A DNA stretch of 6,741 nt from Frankiaceae bacterium (lineage in GTDB: Bacteria; Actinomycetota; Actinomycetes; Mycobacteriales; SCTD01). How positions within the stretch are numbered: the first letter of the stretch is position 1; each line of letters starts with the position of its first letter. This document shows positions 4,981 to 6,741 of this stretch, in pieces. The position numbers and the translations under genes were made by a program. The notes below the pieces were generated by a model. That model saw only the letters and a program-made list of their open reading frames with translations. It was not told the DNA's origin and did not search any database. The stretch spans positions 1 through 6,741 of the forward strand of contig CANKBT010000172.1 in assembly GCA_947479995.1 (NCBI GenBank). Reading direction: 5' to 3'.

Positions 4981-5952
4981 GTGCCGGACTGGCTGACCCC
5001 CGAGGGGTTCTCCTTCGCCCACCCGTGGCGCCTGTGGGCGCTGCTGGGCGTCGGGCTCGTCGCGCTCGCGCTCGCCGTCGAGGCCGTGCACCGCCGCGCC
5101 GCCGGCCGCCGCTGGGCGGACGCCGCGCTGCTGCCGGCCGTCGCCCCGCGCCGCCCCGGCTGGCGCCGGGCCCCCGGCCAGGTGGCCCTGGTGCTCGCGC
5201 TCGTCGCGATGGCGCTGGGCTGGGCCGGCCCCGAGCGCGTCGGCGAGACCGCGCAGGAGCGCTCGGTCGTCGTGCTGGCCCTCGACGTCTCGGGCTCCAT
5301 GGCGGTCGCCGACGTCGAGCCCGACCGGCTCGGCGCGGCCCGCGCGGCCGCCGCCCAGTTCCTGGAAGGCCTGCCCGAGGAGGTCGACGCCGCGCTCGTC
5401 ACGTACGCCGCGGTCGCGCAGCTCGTCGTGCCGCCGACCGGCGACCGCGCCGCGGTGCAGGCGGCGCTCGACGCGGTCGAGCTGCAGGCGGGCACGGACG
5501 TCGGCGGCGCCATCCTCACCTCGCTCGACGCGGTGCAGCGCGGCCTGCCGACCGTGCGCGAGGGGCAGGCACCGGCCGCGCGCGTGCTGCTCATCACCGA
5601 CGGCGGCCTGCCGCCGGGCGGCGCCGACTACTCCGTCGCCACCCAGCGCGCCGTCGAGGTCGGCGTGCCGGTCAGCACGGTCACCATCGGCACCCCCGAG
5701 GGCGCGTACCCGGACGGGTCGCCGGAGCCGGTGCGGCTCGAGGAGATGGCGGCCATCGCCGAGGTGACCGGCGGCACGGCCTACACCGCCGAGGACCTCG
5801 ACCAGCTCGACGCGGTCTACGACGACATCGGCAGCCAGGTCGAGCGCGACGTGGAGCGCCAGCCGCTCGCGCACTGGGCCGCGGGCGCGGCCCTGGCGCT
5901 GCTGCTCGCCGGCGCGGTCCCGTCGCTCCTGCTGCTGGGACGGCTGCCCTAG
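4981..5952 (+). CDS. Membrane-anchored VWA-domain protein (Rv1481/BatA-like)
   Basis: This 323-residue protein has two N-terminal membrane helices (about residues 17-34 and 66-82), a von Willebrand factor A domain (about 96-285) and a C-terminal helix (about 298-317) ending in LLLLGRLP. The metal-binding MIDAS site is complete: DVSGSM gives Asp102, Ser104 and Ser106, with Thr172 in AGTDVGGA and Asp207 in ITDGG. Architecture and several stretches (FAHPW near the start, DVEPDRL after the MIDAS, and the RLP end) match what I recall of Mycobacterium tuberculosis Rv1481. That family usually works with a MoxR AAA+ ATPase and a DUF58 protein as a membrane chaperone or stress complex. No MoxR or DUF58 gene is next to it here. 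The function is therefore a scaffold or metal-dependent protein-binding role at the membrane, inferred from family. The hrcA promoter begins one base after its stop. Confidence 0.9.
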   Translation: MPDWLTPEGFSFAHPWRLWALLGVGLVALALAVEAVHRRAAGRRWADAALLPAVAPRRPGWRRAPGQVALVLALVAMALGWAGPERVGETAQERSVVVLALDVSGSMAVADVEPDRLGAARAAAAQFLEGLPEEVDAALVTYAAVAQLVVPPTGDRAAVQAALDAVELQAGTDVGGAILTSLDAVQRGLPTVREGQAPAARVLLITDGGLPPGGADYSVATQRAVEVGVPVSTVTIGTPEGAYPDGSPEPVRLEEMAAIAEVTGGTAYTAEDLDQLDAVYDDIGSQVERDVERQPLAHWAAGAALALLLAGAVPSLLLLGRLP

Positions 5953-5953
5953 G

Positions 5954-5959
5954 TAGACT
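5954..5959 (+). promoter_or_regulatory. Candidate -10 element of the hrcA promoter
   Basis: TAGACT fits TANNNT and lies immediately upstream of, and overlaps by one base, the CIRCE operator. Transcription would begin near 5966, inside the operator, so HrcA bound there would block initiation. No convincing -35 box is seen 16-18 nt upstream, which is coding sequence of the VWA gene. Confidence 0.55.
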
Positions 5960-5985
5960 TGGCACTCCACCACGAGGAGTGCCAG
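5959..5985 (+). promoter_or_regulatory. CIRCE operator (HrcA binding site)
   Basis: TTGGCACTC (5959-5967), a 9-nt spacer, and GAGTGCCAG (5977-5985) match the CIRCE consensus TTAGCACTC-N9-GAGTGCTAA at 8 of 9 and 7 of 9 positions with exactly the right spacing. CIRCE is the inverted repeat bound by the heat-shock repressor HrcA. Its place 16 nt before the hrcA start indicates autoregulation. Confidence 0.93.
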
Positions 5986-6001
5986 GACGGGAGGGCAGCG
6001 C

Positions 6002-6741
6002 GTGCTCGACGACCGCAAGCTCGAGGTCCTGCGGGCCATCGTCACCGACTTCGTCAGCAGCAACGAGCCCGTGGGCAGCAAGGCGCTGGCCGAGCGCCAC
6101 GGCCTCGGCGTCAGCCCGGCGACCGTCCGCAACGACATGGCCGTCCTCGAGGACGAGGGCTACATCACCCACCCCCACACCAGCGCCGGGCGCATCCCCA
6201 CCGACAAGGGCTACCGCCTGTTCGTCGACCGGCTCTCGACGGTCAAGCCGCTGTCGCAGGCCGAGCGCCGCGCCATCCAGAGCTTCCTCGAGGGCGCGGC
6301 CGACCTCGACGACGTCGTGCGCCGCACGGTGCGCCTGCTCGCGCAGCTGACCCGCCAGGTCGCCGTCGTGCAGTACCCGAGCCTGTCGCGCAGCGCCGTG
6401 CGGCACCTCGAGATCGTGCACCTGGCGCCGTCGCGGCTGCTGCTCGTGCTCATCACCGACACCGGCCGCGTCGAGCAGCGGGTGCTCGAGCTGCCCGCGC
6501 CGCTCGCCGAGGACGACGTCTCGGTGCTGCGCGAGGCCTTCGGCTCCCGCCTGCCGGGCGCGCGGCTCGTCGACGTGCCGGCCGCGCTGTCCGACCTGCC
6601 CGACGCCGCGCCGCCGCTCATCCGCCCGGTGCTCACCAGCGTCATGTCGGTCGTGCTCGAGACGCTCGTCGAGCAGCCCGAGGAGCGCATCGCGCTCGCC
6701 GGCACGGCCAACCTCACGCGCAGCGCGCTCGACTTCCCGAC
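6002..6741 (+). CDS. hrcA: HrcA, heat-inducible transcription repressor (3' end outside window)
   Basis: The frame is open from GTG 6002 to the window edge, giving 246 residues plus a partial codon; HrcA is usually about 340 residues, so roughly the last quarter is missing. The N-terminal winged helix (about 1-75) reads VGSKALAERHGLGVSPATVR (24-43) and then TSAGRIPTDKGYRLFVD (60-76), the most recognisable HrcA signature. The GAF-like dimerisation region follows, with LAQLTRQVAVVQYP (113-126) and HLEIVHLAPSRLLLVLITDT (135-154). The typical RIALAGTANLTR block is at 229-240. HrcA binds CIRCE as a dimer and represses chaperone genes, with its activity tuned by GroEL. A GGGAGGG ribosome-binding site (5989-5995) precedes the start by 6 nt. 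A CIRCE site in its own promoter implies autoregulation. dnaJ would be expected next, beyond the window. Confidence 0.96.
   Translation, partial: MLDDRKLEVLRAIVTDFVSSNEPVGSKALAERHGLGVSPATVRNDMAVLEDEGYITHPHTSAGRIPTDKGYRLFVDRLSTVKPLSQAERRAIQSFLEGAADLDDVVRRTVRLLAQLTRQVAVVQYPSLSRSAVRHLEIVHLAPSRLLLVLITDTGRVEQRVLELPAPLAEDDVSVLREAFGSRLPGARLVDVPAALSDLPDAAPPLIRPVLTSVMSVVLETLVEQPEERIALAGTANLTRSALDFP

Overview
The window reads as ordinary chromosome from a very high-GC Gram-positive bacterium of the Actinomycetota. The signs are extreme G/C at third codon positions, frequent GTG starts, hemW close to hrcA, an actinobacterial HemW N-terminus (MPSALPDG...), and a CIRCE operator in front of hrcA. I cannot place it to order or genus. 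I see no tRNA, rRNA, insertion sequence, CRISPR array, phage gene or attachment site.

Layout, left to right. (1) Positions 74-1392, plus strand: a 56-residue single-helix membrane protein overlaps by 4 nt a YeiH/UPF0324-type putative anion (sulfate) exporter. The small protein looks like the N-terminal helix of longer family members, encoded separately. (2) Positions 1422-2021, minus strand: a histidine phosphatase, convergent with the exporter. The two share a 14-bp perfect inverted repeat that probably terminates transcription both ways. (3) Positions 2054-3229, plus strand: hemW, a radical-SAM haem chaperone, divergent from the phosphatase. Its GTG start lies in the loop of a perfect 7-bp hairpin. 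A GC-rich hairpin terminator follows. (4) Positions 3292-4890: a DEAD-box RNA helicase with a leader of about 135 nt that contains two tandem hairpins and an exact complement of the helicase Shine-Dalgarno sequence. A double hairpin terminator follows. (5) Positions 4981-5952: a membrane-anchored von Willebrand factor A (VWA) protein resembling mycobacterial Rv1481. (6) Positions 5954-6741: a promoter and CIRCE operator followed by hrcA, the class I heat-shock repressor, cut off by the window end.

How the parts fit. The hemW-hrcA neighbourhood, usually continuing to dnaJ, is a common actinobacterial arrangement. Here it is opened by a helicase and a VWA gene, and the terminator-like hairpins suggest each block is its own transcription unit rather than one operon. 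hrcA should be autoregulated through CIRCE. The helicase leader suggests control at the RNA level, perhaps in response to cold or by the helicase itself, but this is inference.

I found no clear new multi-gene system. The observations most worth checking are the split exporter, the helicase leader, the start-codon hairpin of hemW, and the VWA gene standing between hemW and hrcA without visible MoxR or DUF58 partners.
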